10,357 nucleotides of DNA from an uncultured Clostridia bacterium. GTDB lineage: Bacteria > Bacillota > Clostridia > TANB77 > CAG-508. The DNA lies in the NCBI GenBank assembly GCA_947624925.1, contig CANQMG010000052.1, positions 1-10,357 on the forward strand, written 5' to 3'. This document shows, piece after piece, positions 1-5,540 of this stretch. The notes beneath the pieces were generated by a model. The model had not been told where the DNA came from, did no database searches, and saw nothing but the letters and a program-made list of their open reading frames with translations. Made by a program: the position numbers and the translations under genes. The stretch's first letter is position 1; each line of letters begins with the position of its first letter.

Positions 1-27
1 AATAGAGCCTTATAGGCGCATATGAAA

Positions 28-56
28 ATCCACCGGTTATACCGGTGGATATTTAT
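28..56 (+). terminator. GC-rich hairpin, terminator-like
   Basis: A perfect 10-bp stem, ATCCACCGGT (28-37) and ACCGGTGGAT (41-50), has a 3-nt loop and is followed by the T-rich run ATTTATT. A smaller hairpin, GCCT/AGGC (7-10 and 14-17), sits just upstream. The composition is far richer in GC than the DNA after it. It probably ends a gene lying left of the window. Stacked hairpins like this also occur at ends of some insertion sequences, but no transposase sequence is visible to support that. Confidence 0.6.
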
Positions 57-76
57 TACTCAAATTTTTTCCCAGC

Positions 77-106
77 TTGAAATTTTTAATATATTAAAGA
101 TACAAT
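77..106 (+). promoter_or_regulatory. SigA-type promoter of a short leader
   Basis: TTGAAA (77-82), an 18-bp spacer and TACAAT (101-106) each match the vegetative consensus at five of six positions. The predicted start, near 113, falls on an exact AAGGAGGTG sequence that is followed by no usable reading frame: the GTG at its end is followed at once by TAA. A transcript would run into the hairpin at 131-168, then towards the tyrosine recombinase gene. The start point is inferred from consensus spacing. Confidence 0.45.
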
Positions 107-130
107 TTTTATAAGGAGGTGTAAGGTAAA

Positions 131-168
131 AAGATTTACTCTATATATGAAAATATAGAGTAAATTTT
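131..168 (+). terminator. Leader hairpin with T tract (attenuator or terminator)
   Basis: The arms TTTACTCTATAT (135-146) and ATATAGAGTAAA (153-164) pair perfectly around ATGAAA. The stem extends outward through A-T and G-T pairs to 131 and 168, ending in TTTT. It lies about 20 nt after the predicted start of the 77-106 promoter, so it would either end a ~55-nt RNA or act as an attenuator ahead of the recombinase gene. Confidence 0.5.
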
Positions 169-171
169 ACA

Positions 172-219
172 AATCAATAAAATAACACATAAATACACTT
201 ATGTATTATTTTATTGATT
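172..219. repeat. 48-bp imperfect palindrome
   Basis: Outer arms AATCAATAAAATAA (172-185) and TTATTTTATTGATT (206-219) are perfect complements. After one mismatched pair, the inner arms ACATAA (187-192) and TTATGT (199-204) also pair. There is no T tract after it, so it is not an obvious terminator. It lies ~85 bp before a tyrosine recombinase gene and could be a protein-binding or strand-exchange site or a leader structure. The function is unknown. Confidence 0.6.
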
Positions 220-240
220 AAATTATTGAAAAGAGAAAAT

Positions 241-290
241 AAAATACTACATAAATGAAAGAAATAGTATAAAAAAAATACTACATAAGT
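241..290 (+). repeat. Direct repeat of a 16-mer ahead of the tyrosine recombinase
   Basis: AAAATACTACATAAAT (241-256) recurs at 275-290 with one change (AAAATACTACATAAGT), a period of 34 bp. Between them ATAGTAT (264-270) resembles the core in inverse orientation. Paired motifs beside a tyrosine recombinase gene fit arm-type or autoregulatory binding sites, but no protein can be assigned from sequence alone. Confidence 0.5.
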
Positions 291-305
291 AAGAGGGTGA
301 AATTA

Positions 306-1199
306 TTGGATATATTAGATCAATTTGAAAAATATTTGATGGAAAATTATAATACAGATGATAAACAAAATACTATAAAAGCATATCTTAGTGATATAAA
401 TCAATTTATGAATTTTTTTCATGAACAATTTGGAGAAGAAATAACAGATTTTTCAAAAGCTCATATTATAGAATTCAAAAAGTATTTACTTGAAAATAAA
501 GGTTTAAAATTTGCATCTATAAATAGAAAATTAGCATCTTTGTCTATATATGAAAATTTTTTAATAGAAAAGGAAATAAGAAAAGATTCAAATAAGGTAA
601 TTAAGAAAAAAGATTTTTACAAAATAGAGAAACAACTGATTACAGCTGATATGATACCTAGAAAGACAATAAAAAAAGTAAGACTAAAATCTGGTGAAAA
701 AAGTAAAAGAGATTATGCTATGTTTGTTTTACTGGATGATGGTGGATTAAGAGTATCAGAACTAATAGAATTGCAATTAGATAGAGATATAGATATGGAA
801 ATGTACTCAATACATATTTTGGGTAAAGGAAAGAAAGTAAGGAATATTTTTATGAAGGACTCTATGTATGATGCAATAAATGATTATTTACCTGAAAGAG
901 AAAAATTACTTAATGGAAGAACAAACAAATATTTATTTGTAAGCAATAAAACTGCAAATACTAATAAGCCAATGAGTAGGACAAGTATAAATAATTTATT
1001 AAAAAAATATTGCAATGAAATAAATGAAAACAAAATACATCCTCATATATTTAGACATGATTGTGGAACAACAATGTATGAGGAAGGATATACAGATATA
1101 ATGATAAAAAAATGGTTAGGACATTCTTCCAATGCTAGTGATATATATACTCATCCAGGAGGTGAAAAATATAGGAATTCAAAGCCGAATTGTCAATAG
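306..1199 (+). CDS. Tyrosine recombinase / integrase (XerC/D-like)
   Basis: Site-specific recombinase that cuts and rejoins DNA through a covalent 3'-phosphotyrosine. From the TTG start (297 aa), residues ~5-90 form the SAM-like core-binding domain and ~115-297 the catalytic domain. All catalytic residues are visible: Arg149 (GLRVSEL), Lys174 (GKGKK), His247 and Arg250 (HIFRH), His273 (WLGHSS) and the nucleophile Tyr281 (DIYTH). Start choice: TTG at 306 stands six bases after AAGAGGGTG, nearly the same ribosome site as at the recombinase gene at 6162. A GTG at 297 lies inside that site and would add three residues. The length is usual for a XerC/D-type protein without an arm-binding domain. 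The target is unknown: it could be integration/excision, inversion or dimer resolution. No accessory excisionase lies next to it. The response regulator follows after 73 bp with its own promoter. Confidence 0.93.
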   Translation: MDILDQFEKYLMENYNTDDKQNTIKAYLSDINQFMNFFHEQFGEEITDFSKAHIIEFKKYLLENKGLKFASINRKLASLSIYENFLIEKEIRKDSNKVIKKKDFYKIEKQLITADMIPRKTIKKVRLKSGEKSKRDYAMFVLLDDGGLRVSELIELQLDRDIDMEMYSIHILGKGKKVRNIFMKDSMYDAINDYLPEREKLLNGRTNKYLFVSNKTANTNKPMSRTSINNLLKKYCNEINENKIHPHIFRHDCGTTMYEEGYTDIMIKKWLGHSSNASDIYTHPGGEKYRNSKPNCQ

Positions 1200-1202
1200 A
1201 TG

Positions 1203-1261
1203 TTTTAAATTAGTTTACAAATTAGACAAAAAATGATAAAATTATGTAAACTATTTTAAAA
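1203..1261. repeat. 17-bp inverted repeat bracketing a promoter
   Basis: The arms 1203-1219 (TTTTAAATTAGTTTACA) and 1245-1261 (TGTAAACTATTTTAAAA) match at 16 of 17 positions and are 25 bp apart. The left arm contains the -35 box of the response regulator gene; the right arm covers the expected transcription start and ends at the ribosome site. This placement suits an operator bound on both sides of the promoter, possibly by the regulator itself. In RNA from upstream it would also form a long hairpin. Confidence 0.7.
1214..1242 (+). promoter_or_regulatory. Promoter of the Spo0A-like regulator gene
   Basis: TTTACA (1214-1219), a 17-bp spacer and TAAAAT (1237-1242) match the vegetative consensus at five of six positions each. 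Inside the spacer, 1222-1229 reads TTGTCTAA on the minus strand, one base away from the Spo0A box TTGTCGAA. As the gene product has a Spo0A-type DNA-binding domain, autoregulation is plausible. The family's box is established knowledge; binding here is inference. Confidence 0.55.
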
Positions 1262-1272
1262 GGGGGTATCGT

Positions 1273-1968
1273 ATGTTAAATGTCTTAATTGCTGAAGATG
1301 ATGTTGCTATTAGCATACATTTATCAAACATAATTAATACAAAAGAAGTTAGATGTATAGAAATTCTTAACGATGGAACTAAAGTCTACCAAAGATTAAA
1401 GAATTCAGAAGTTAAAATAGATATATTGATACTCGATTTAAAAATGCCTGGGAAGAATGGAATTGATATACTTAAAGAAATACAAGCAGATGAAAGTATA
1501 AAAACAAAAGTTTTTGTATATTCAGGTGAGGTAGAATACATGACTCTTGCTAGAGAATATAAATGTATTGATAAATTTTATTCAAAATTAACTCCACCTA
1601 CAGAAATATCTAGGTATCTGCAAGAAATAGCTGATGAAATATCTAATAAAAGTGTTGAGAATAGAATATCAAATATTTTACTTAAATTAGGTTTTTCATA
1701 TTCTTTAAAGGGAACAAGATTAATAAAAGAATGTATATTATATTCAGTTATAAAGAACGAAGATAATATAAAAAGCATATATTCAAAAATTGCACGAAAC
1801 AAAAAAGAAAATATTTATACTATAAAGTCAGATATAAATACTGCCATTAACAACATGTGGAGATTCACAGATAGAGATAAGGCGAGGAAAATATTAAGGC
1901 TTGGAGAATCCGATAGACCAAGTAGTAAAGTCATAGTATCTATGATAAAATATTATATAAATAATTAA
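1273..1968 (+). CDS. Response regulator with Spo0A-type C-terminal domain
   Basis: A two-domain transcription regulator of 231 aa. Residues 1-~120 form a CheY-like receiver: acidic pocket Glu8-Asp9-Asp10, phosphoacceptor Asp55 (ILILDLKMPG), switch Ser84 and conserved Lys105. Residues ~130-231 resemble the Spo0A effector domain, with the KGTRL..E start and an A-I-N-N-M-W helix corresponding to the recognition region of Spo0A. That helix is diverged and the protein is shorter than typical Spo0A (~265 aa), so this is a paralogue, not the sporulation master regulator. AGGGGG ends 6 bp before the ATG. No histidine kinase is encoded nearby, so phosphate would have to come from a host kinase or phosphorelay. 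It is transcribed from its own promoter inside an inverted repeat and followed by a strong terminator. Its place beside recombinase genes suggests that it may tie element genes to host sporulation or stationary-phase signals. Confidence 0.85.
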   Translation: MLNVLIAEDDVAISIHLSNIINTKEVRCIEILNDGTKVYQRLKNSEVKIDILILDLKMPGKNGIDILKEIQADESIKTKVFVYSGEVEYMTLAREYKCIDKFYSKLTPPTEISRYLQEIADEISNKSVENRISNILLKLGFSYSLKGTRLIKECILYSVIKNEDNIKSIYSKIARNKKENIYTIKSDINTAINNMWRFTDRDKARKILRLGESDRPSSKVIVSMIKYYINN

Positions 1969-2014
1969 AAAAAGAAGTGAGTATCAATATAAAAGGTACT
2001 TACTTCTTTTTTTT
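1967..2014. terminator. Bidirectional terminator between convergent genes
   Basis: The A-rich arm 1967-1983, ending AAGAAGTGAGTA, pairs with TACTTACTTCTTTT (1997-2010) through one G-T pair, and the stem ends in eight T on the plus strand (2007-2014) and an A run on the other side. It closes the response regulator gene, and read in reverse it can also serve the minus-strand gene whose stop codon lies inside the stem. Confidence 0.85.
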
Positions 2015-2131
2015 AAATCTATCATCGTAAAAATACTTTGCTATATCATCCTGTAAACGATTTAATGCTTCTAATCTTTTCCTTTGCCTTTTGGAACCTT
2101 GAACTTTTTTATATATTTTCGTTTTTCTCAT
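2000..2131 (-). CDS. Small basic protein, 43 aa
   Basis: A short minus-strand frame (ATG at 2131, TAA at 2000-2002) with a good ribosome site: AAGGTG (2138-2143) six bases before ATG. The product begins MRKTKIYKKVQGSKRQRKRL and ends in FKKKK. Nearly half of it is Lys or Arg, with a likely helix in the middle (EALNRLQDDIAKYF) and no cysteine or membrane segment. The charge suggests nucleic-acid or ribosome contact, but no family is recognised. TATAAT on the minus strand (2150-2155) would leave only a very short leader; no clear -35 box is seen. The last codons form part of the shared terminator stem. Confidence 0.6.
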   Translation of the reverse strand: MRKTKIYKKVQGSKRQRKRLEALNRLQDDIAKYFYDDRFKKKK

Positions 2132-2381
2132 TATTATCACCTTGCGGAGATTATAAATAGAATAATGAAAAATGTATTTGAAAGACTAATATGTATTATT
2201 AAAATAGGAAATTTGTTTGATTTTACATAAAAAAAATTAAAAAAGATTGAGAAAGATTAAATTTTCAAGTAATATTTAGTGAGTTATATGGAATTGTTAA
2301 ACATATTAAATGATATTTCATAGTAAATTGATAATTTTATATATTTATAGTATTATAATATTTAATAAAGGAGTATTAATT

Positions 2382-2675
2382 ATGGCGAAGATAGATGAAT
2401 TAGTAAAGAAAGCAGAAAACGAATTATTAGGAAACAAAATTGAGATTTTAGAAATGGATAATAAAATGAAAGATATATTTAACACAAAAGATAGTTTATT
2501 AACAAATATAAAAGATTGGGTTATAAATAATTCTTCTAATGAAACAAATGTTACATATTGCTATCATGTGCAATATGAATATGTTATATATGTAAAATTT
2601 AAAATTTGCAAAAGTAAATATGATTTTCTTTTAAGAGATATGGATGTAATACTAACTCACATTGAAAGAATATAA
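2382..2675 (+). CDS. Hypothetical protein, 97 aa
   Basis: Unrecognised. The chosen ATG at 2382 has AAAGGAG (2367-2373) eight bases upstream; the same frame is open back to 2310, but the earlier ATG has no ribosome site and would add an unlikely hydrophobic stretch. The N-terminal third (MAKIDELVKKAENELLG) is highly charged and helical; the C-terminal half alternates Tyr, Val and Ile (YHVQYEYVIYVKFKI), suggesting a beta sheet. No signal peptide is seen. TATAAT (2354-2359) precedes it without a convincing -35. The 250 bp between this gene and the minus-strand gene ending at 2131 is divergent promoter space with no other reading frame that I can support. Confidence 0.65.
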   Translation: MAKIDELVKKAENELLGNKIEILEMDNKMKDIFNTKDSLLTNIKDWVINNSSNETNVTYCYHVQYEYVIYVKFKICKSKYDFLLRDMDVILTHIERI

Positions 2676-2681
2676 GTAATA

Positions 2682-2735
2682 AATTTTGTATGAGCAAGTA
2701 TTTTTATAATCATTTACTCTTATATTACAAAAATT
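2682..2735. terminator. Weak hairpin between convergent genes
   Basis: TTTTGTA (2684-2690) pairs with TACAAAA (2726-2732), with partial pairing inside (GAG at 2692-2694 with CTC at 2717-2719). It lies between a plus-strand and a minus-strand stop codon, as a shared terminator would, but the stem is weak and no long T run follows. Confidence 0.3.
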
Positions 2736-2779
2736 AAAGATATTATTTAAAGAAAAATATATTAAATATAAAATGAAGT

Positions 2780-3790
2780 TTAGCTGTTCTTTTCTATCCA
2801 CCTTTTAAAATCTTCAGGAGTAATTTGTTTAGTTTTATATCTATCTAATTTTTTCTTACCAATTCTCTTAAATTTATCAAAGTCATAGACATATTTTGGT
2901 ATATCAGAATATCTAGATTTCATCATGGCTTTTCTATTATATAGCTTATAATATGACGCAATTATTGGATCACTATTTTTATTATTCTCAAACACATTTT
3001 TTCTACCAATATCTCTACAAGTTTTTTTGTCTTGATTTGGAGCAATATTATCACAATAATTGTATGATTTATTTGTAGCAATAAAATAGTTACCACAATT
3101 TTTACATTTTTTTAAATAAACTTCTTGTTTTAGAATACTACAAATTGATTTATATAGAATTGAAGAAATATCATTAGAAAGTATTAAATCAAAATCTATA
3201 ACTTCATTGTTCCTTTTAGATAGGAAATCATATATTTCCTTTTCATACTTTCCTGGATATGATGAAAATAGATTTATTGAATAATATGTAGATCTATTTT
3301 CATGCAATAAAATTAAATTAGGTGATATTCTTCTTAATACATATAATCTTTCTATTGGTTTAAATTTAATTGCCTTTGCATTTGGATTTAATAGGCAATA
3401 ATCTAATATCATATCTGTCTGATTTTGTAGTTTTAAATAGTTGTTTTTGTTTTTAATTAAAAGATTTAACATTTTATTTTTAAAATCAGTTTCAGAATAA
3501 TTTATGCAATTGAATATTTTTCTAAATGTAGTATGTTTTATCAATGATAGTGAATATTTATTAAAAAGATTCAAAAAATCATTATAATTATCAAAATCAG
3601 TATTTAAAAAATCTGATAGAAAAGAACCAATAGGTTGTATGTTAATTTTATAATCTGAACTAATTTCATATTTCATATTTTTTTTATTAAAAAATATAGG
3701 ATAATTTATAACTATTTCAATATTATTTTTTTCATTTATAGCTAATCCTAAACCAGATAGAATATTTAAAATATAGTCATTTTCCTCCAT
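2780..3790 (-). CDS. DUF6076-like protein with a Cys4 motif, 336 aa
   Basis: Function unknown. The C-terminal third carries a probable zinc-binding module: Cys229 and Cys232 (CKNCGNYF), Cys246 (YNYCDN) and Cys258 (KKTCRD), followed by a basic stretch (KLYNRKAMMKSR and KRIGKKKLDRYKTK). This cysteine pattern and the basic tail resemble DUF6076, from memory of that family and not from a search. Residues 1-225 look alpha/beta and have no recognisable catalytic motif or membrane segment. AAGGAG stands seven bases before the ATG on the minus strand. It stands alone, with strands opposed on both sides, so it is likely its own transcription unit. A nucleic-acid-binding role is a guess from the zinc module and the charge. 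Confidence 0.82.
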   Translation of the reverse strand: MEENDYILNILSGLGLAINEKNNIEIVINYPIFFNKKNMKYEISSDYKINIQPIGSFLSDFLNTDFDNYNDFLNLFNKYSLSLIKHTTFRKIFNCINYSETDFKNKMLNLLIKNKNNYLKLQNQTDMILDYCLLNPNAKAIKFKPIERLYVLRRISPNLILLHENRSTYYSINLFSSYPGKYEKEIYDFLSKRNNEVIDFDLILSNDISSILYKSICSILKQEVYLKKCKNCGNYFIATNKSYNYCDNIAPNQDKKTCRDIGRKNVFENNKNSDPIIASYYKLYNRKAMMKSRYSDIPKYVYDFDKFKRIGKKKLDRYKTKQITPEDFKRWIEKNS

Positions 3791-3867
3791 AAGATACTCC
3801 TTATAGTTAATAATACAAATTTTAATTTTATATCATTTGTGTTCTGTTCGCTTTTTCATAATACTTA

Positions 3868-3896
3868 TTGACTTTCATAAAATTGACAAATATAAT
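3868..3896 (+). promoter_or_regulatory. Strong SigA-type promoter
   Basis: TTGACT (3868-3873), exactly 17 bp, then a perfect TATAAT (3891-3896): the best forward promoter in the AT-rich part of the window. Transcription should start near 3903, at the first base of a hairpin and ~210 nt before the next start codon. A TGTGTTCT motif lies on both sides (3838-3845 and 3927-3934), which may be regulatory. Confidence 0.7.
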
Positions 3897-3902
3897 GCAA
3901 AT

Positions 3903-4003
3903 AGTTAAGAACAGATATGAAAAAAATGTGTTCTTAACATTTATGAAGTGTATAGTATAAGGGAAGTTCCCCCTAATTAAACACATGAAAATTATACTAT
4001 ATC
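3903..4003 (+). ncRNA. Structured leader or small RNA with two long hairpins
   Basis: Immediately after the promoter there is GTTAAGAACA (3904-3913) pairing with TGTTCTTAAC (3929-3938), then TATAGTATAA (3951-3960) pairing with TTATACTATA (3992-4001), both perfect 10-bp stems. The second encloses GGGAAGTTCCC (3961-3971), a C-rich island in very AT-rich DNA. Only very short frames without ribosome sites occur here. It may be the leader of the HTH gene at 4116 or an independent RNA. No known riboswitch class is recognised and there is no clear T tract at its end. Confidence 0.4.
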
Positions 4004-4029
4004 TTTATAAAAAAATCAATATAGGCAAA

Positions 4030-4093
4030 TTCTAGATATGTCTATATAGAATCACTATGTCAAAAAATGTGTAAACACTTTTTGAACTATAAT
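4030..4093 (+). promoter_or_regulatory. Two operator-like dyads and -10 box of the HTH gene
   Basis: A 26-bp dyad at 4060-4085 (half sites TCAAAAAATGTGT and AAACACTTTTTGA) is symmetric at 22 of 26 positions and ends two bases before TATAAT (4088-4093). No acceptable -35 hexamer lies 16-18 bp upstream, so the dyad occupies its place. A second dyad, TTCTANATA-N4-TATNTAGAA, is at 4030-4051. The arrangement suits repression or activation by a dimeric protein, the best candidate being the HTH protein encoded at 4116. Confidence 0.55.
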
Positions 4094-4115
4094 AAATCTA
4101 TGAAAGGAATAAGAT

Positions 4116-4532
4116 ATGGAAAAAATTGAAATGATAAAGGATTTATATTTTAACAAAAAAAATAATTTAACTGAAATATCCGAAATTGTAGGAACATCCA
4201 TAAGTTACATTTCAAAGATTTTAAGAAACGATAGAAAATATCAAATAGAAAAAACTAAAAGAAAACAAGAAAATTTATTACTTAGAAAAAAAAAACAAAA
4301 GAAATTAATTTACTCAGGTAGAAAAAATAAAAATGATATAGATTACATTAATATGAAAAATCAGCATGATCAAGATACAAGAGAATTATCAAAACACTCA
4401 GTAATAGGCAACGATGTTTTAAGAAAATGGTGTAGTAGTGCATACAAATATAATAAAAAAAGAAACAGATATGAATTTGATAATAATGATTTACTAAAAC
4501 CAGCTGATTTTCCTAAATATATAAAAGCATAA
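4116..4532 (+). CDS. HTH DNA-binding protein, 138 aa
   Basis: A probable transcription regulator. Residues ~5-40 form a helix-turn-helix of the resolvase/sigma region 4 type (LTEISEIVGTSISYISKIL, the second helix being SYISKIL). Residues 40-70 are a very basic linker (KRKQENLLLRKKKQKK). The C-terminal ~60 residues (TRELS, LRKWCSSAYKYN, LLKPADFPKYIKA) look like a conserved folded module of no family that I can name. The start is fixed by GAAAGGA (4102-4108) 7 bp before ATG. It heads the co-directional cluster that runs to the serine recombinases and lies behind a strong dyad operator, so it may regulate itself and the cluster. There are no receiver or ligand-binding motifs. Confidence 0.8.
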   Translation: MEKIEMIKDLYFNKKNNLTEISEIVGTSISYISKILRNDRKYQIEKTKRKQENLLLRKKKQKKLIYSGRKNKNDIDYINMKNQHDQDTRELSKHSVIGNDVLRKWCSSAYKYNKKRNRYEFDNNDLLKPADFPKYIKA

Positions 4533-4574
4533 TTTAAACAGAAGATATAATTTTTATTGGATATGGAGAAAGAT

Positions 4575-4874
4575 ATGATCACAAGAGAACAAGGAAAAGC
4601 TAGTTTTTATATAATTAATTCATATAATACTGCAAACAAACAAATTGAATTAGCAAGAAGATTTTGCAAAAATAATATTGAAATTGGAAAAATGTATATA
4701 TCTCAAGTGGGTGAAAATACTGATAAATATTACGAGCTAATTAAAGATATAAGAAATAAGAATATGGATATTTTAGTTATGAGTATTTTTACTATATTTA
4801 GTATGAATGAGGCAGAAAAAAACATGATTATACATTTATGTAGAAAAAATAATATTTTATATATTGAAATTTAG
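4575..4874 (+). CDS. Degenerate resolvase-like protein, 99 aa
   Basis: The whole protein follows the pattern of a serine-recombinase N-terminal (resolvase) domain: YIINS near residue 12, NKQIELARRFCKNN, then ELIKDIRNKNMDILVM and CRKNNILYIEI match the alternating strands and helices of that fold. A Ser (16) stands where the nucleophile would be, but the preceding catalytic Arg is Ile, and the D-R-x-x-R signature, seen as FDRIGR in the recombinases at 6162 and 7708, is replaced by FTIFSM. Catalysis is therefore unlikely. There is no C-terminal DNA-binding domain. ATG at 4575 was chosen because GGAG (4565-4568) is six bases upstream; an earlier ATG and TTG at 4563 and 4557 are in frame. It may be a dimerisation partner of active recombinases (inference). 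Confidence 0.75.
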   Translation: MITREQGKASFYIINSYNTANKQIELARRFCKNNIEIGKMYISQVGENTDKYYELIKDIRNKNMDILVMSIFTIFSMNEAEKNMIIHLCRKNNILYIEI

Positions 4875-4885
4875 AGGAGGCAAAC

Positions 4886-4981
4886 ATGTTAAGATTCATA
4901 TTAGGAATGATGGTGGGTGCGACATTGGGTATTATAATACATTGTTTATTTATTATTGCAAAAGAATCAGATAAAAATTAA
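4886..4981 (+). CDS. Membrane micropeptide, 31 aa, DUF3789-like
   Basis: The 31-residue frame has an ideal ribosome site: AGAGGAGG ends 5-6 bases before ATG. It starts 11 bp after the preceding stop, so it is probably translated from the same message. It begins MLRFILGMMVGATLG, continues as one hydrophobic helix with a Cys (IIIHCLFIIA), and ends KESDKN. The pattern MxxFIxGxxxGxxxG near the N-terminus is like the DUF3789 small proteins common on Firmicute phages and mobile elements. That assignment is from memory of the family. Its role is unknown; a single-span membrane peptide is all that the sequence shows. Confidence 0.72.
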   Translation: MLRFILGMMVGATLGIIIHCLFIIAKESDKN

Positions 4982-5005
4982 CTAAAATTTTTTCTCAGAT
5001 ATATT

Positions 5006-5039
5006 TTATATTCATTTTATAATAATATATGAATATAAT
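5006..5039 (+). promoter_or_regulatory. 10-bp inverted repeat with two TATAAT boxes
   Basis: TTATATTCAT (5006-5015) and ATGAATATAA (5029-5038) are perfect complements 13 bp apart. TATAAT occurs in the centre (5018-5023) and overlapping the right arm (5034-5039). Only a weak -35 (TTCATT, 5011-5016, 17 bp before the second box) is present. It lies just upstream of the 5060 gene and is probably a repressible promoter for it. Confidence 0.45.
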
Positions 5040-5059
5040 AAAATGTATGGAGTGATTAT

Positions 5060-5485
5060 ATGAATGTAGGTTTATATTCTTTTAAAAATATAGAATTAAT
5101 TAAGACAAGCAATTTTATAAGTAAATTAAATAAATTCCTTAATTTAGATAATATATTTTTATATTCTGAAAACACATCGAGAGAGAAAATGAATCAAAGA
5201 TTTGGGTTTAAAAAATTGTTAGAAGATTATGATGCGAAGATAATTGATATAATAGTTTTTGAAGATACTAAATCGCTAGGAAGTGATAATTATATTAGAA
5301 GCCAAATATATAAAATTTTATTATCAGGAGATTATGAATTTTATTTTTTAAATGAAAATTTAAGTTCTTCAGAAAAACAAGATAGGATATTTTTAAAGTA
5401 CATAATAGATTTTGAAGAATCATTAAAAACTAGAATGGATAAGCGAAGTAAAATAGGACAATATTTAAAAGAAAAATATAATTAA
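5060..5485 (+). CDS. Catalytically dead serine-recombinase-like protein, 141 aa
   Basis: Matches the resolvase catalytic domain plus its long E-helix: VGLYS at the N-terminus (like VGLYxRVS), RFGFKKLLEDY (like DRPGFxxLLED), IIVFEDTKSLGSDNY (like the strand leading to SRLGRN) and DFEESLKTRMDKRSKIGQ, which corresponds to the helix around the E-S-x-x-R region of active enzymes. The catalytic Ser position appears to be Asn10, and both arginines of the R-L-G-R motif are Ser, so it should not cleave DNA. There is no recombinase or zinc-ribbon domain. GGAGTG is five bases before ATG. It ends before a terminator and has its own operator-like dyad upstream. As a degenerate paralogue beside two active enzymes it could join mixed oligomers; this is inference from fold and position. 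Confidence 0.75.
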   Translation: MNVGLYSFKNIELIKTSNFISKLNKFLNLDNIFLYSENTSREKMNQRFGFKKLLEDYDAKIIDIIVFEDTKSLGSDNYIRSQIYKILLSGDYEFYFLNENLSSSEKQDRIFLKYIIDFEESLKTRMDKRSKIGQYLKEKYN

Positions 5486-5491
5486 AAATTT

Positions 5492-5522
5492 AAAAAGTCA
5501 GTAATTTAAGACTGGCTTTTTT
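5492..5522 (+). terminator. Rho-independent terminator
   Basis: AAAAAGTCAGT (5492-5502) pairs with ACTGGCTTTTT (5511-5521) with one G-T pair, and the arm merges into a run of six T ending at 5522. It separates the 4116-5485 group from the next gene, whose ribosome site starts only ~6 bases later, so the downstream recombinase genes may depend on read-through. Confidence 0.85.
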
Positions 5523-5540
5523 ATTATGGAGGAAAATATT

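Noticed and set aside
297..305. GTG at 297 as start of the tyrosine recombinase
   Set aside because: It lies within the AAGAGGGTG ribosome site. TTG at 306 has correct spacing and the same architecture as the recombinase gene at 6162. The difference is only three residues.
1578..1802. Minus-strand frame of 74 codons
   Set aside because: Opposite strand of the response regulator gene, no ribosome site, low-complexity hydrophobic product.
1273..1968. Gene is Spo0A itself
   Set aside because: It is shorter, the recognition region is diverged, and it lies among mobile genes. It is better described as a Spo0A-like paralogue.
3986..4036. 16-codon frame beginning MKIILYLYKK
   Set aside because: No ribosome site, and it lies in the hairpin region; probably not translated.
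4370..4582. Minus-strand frame of 70 codons
   Set aside because: Mirror of the HTH gene and the next start region; no ribosome site or recognisable motif.
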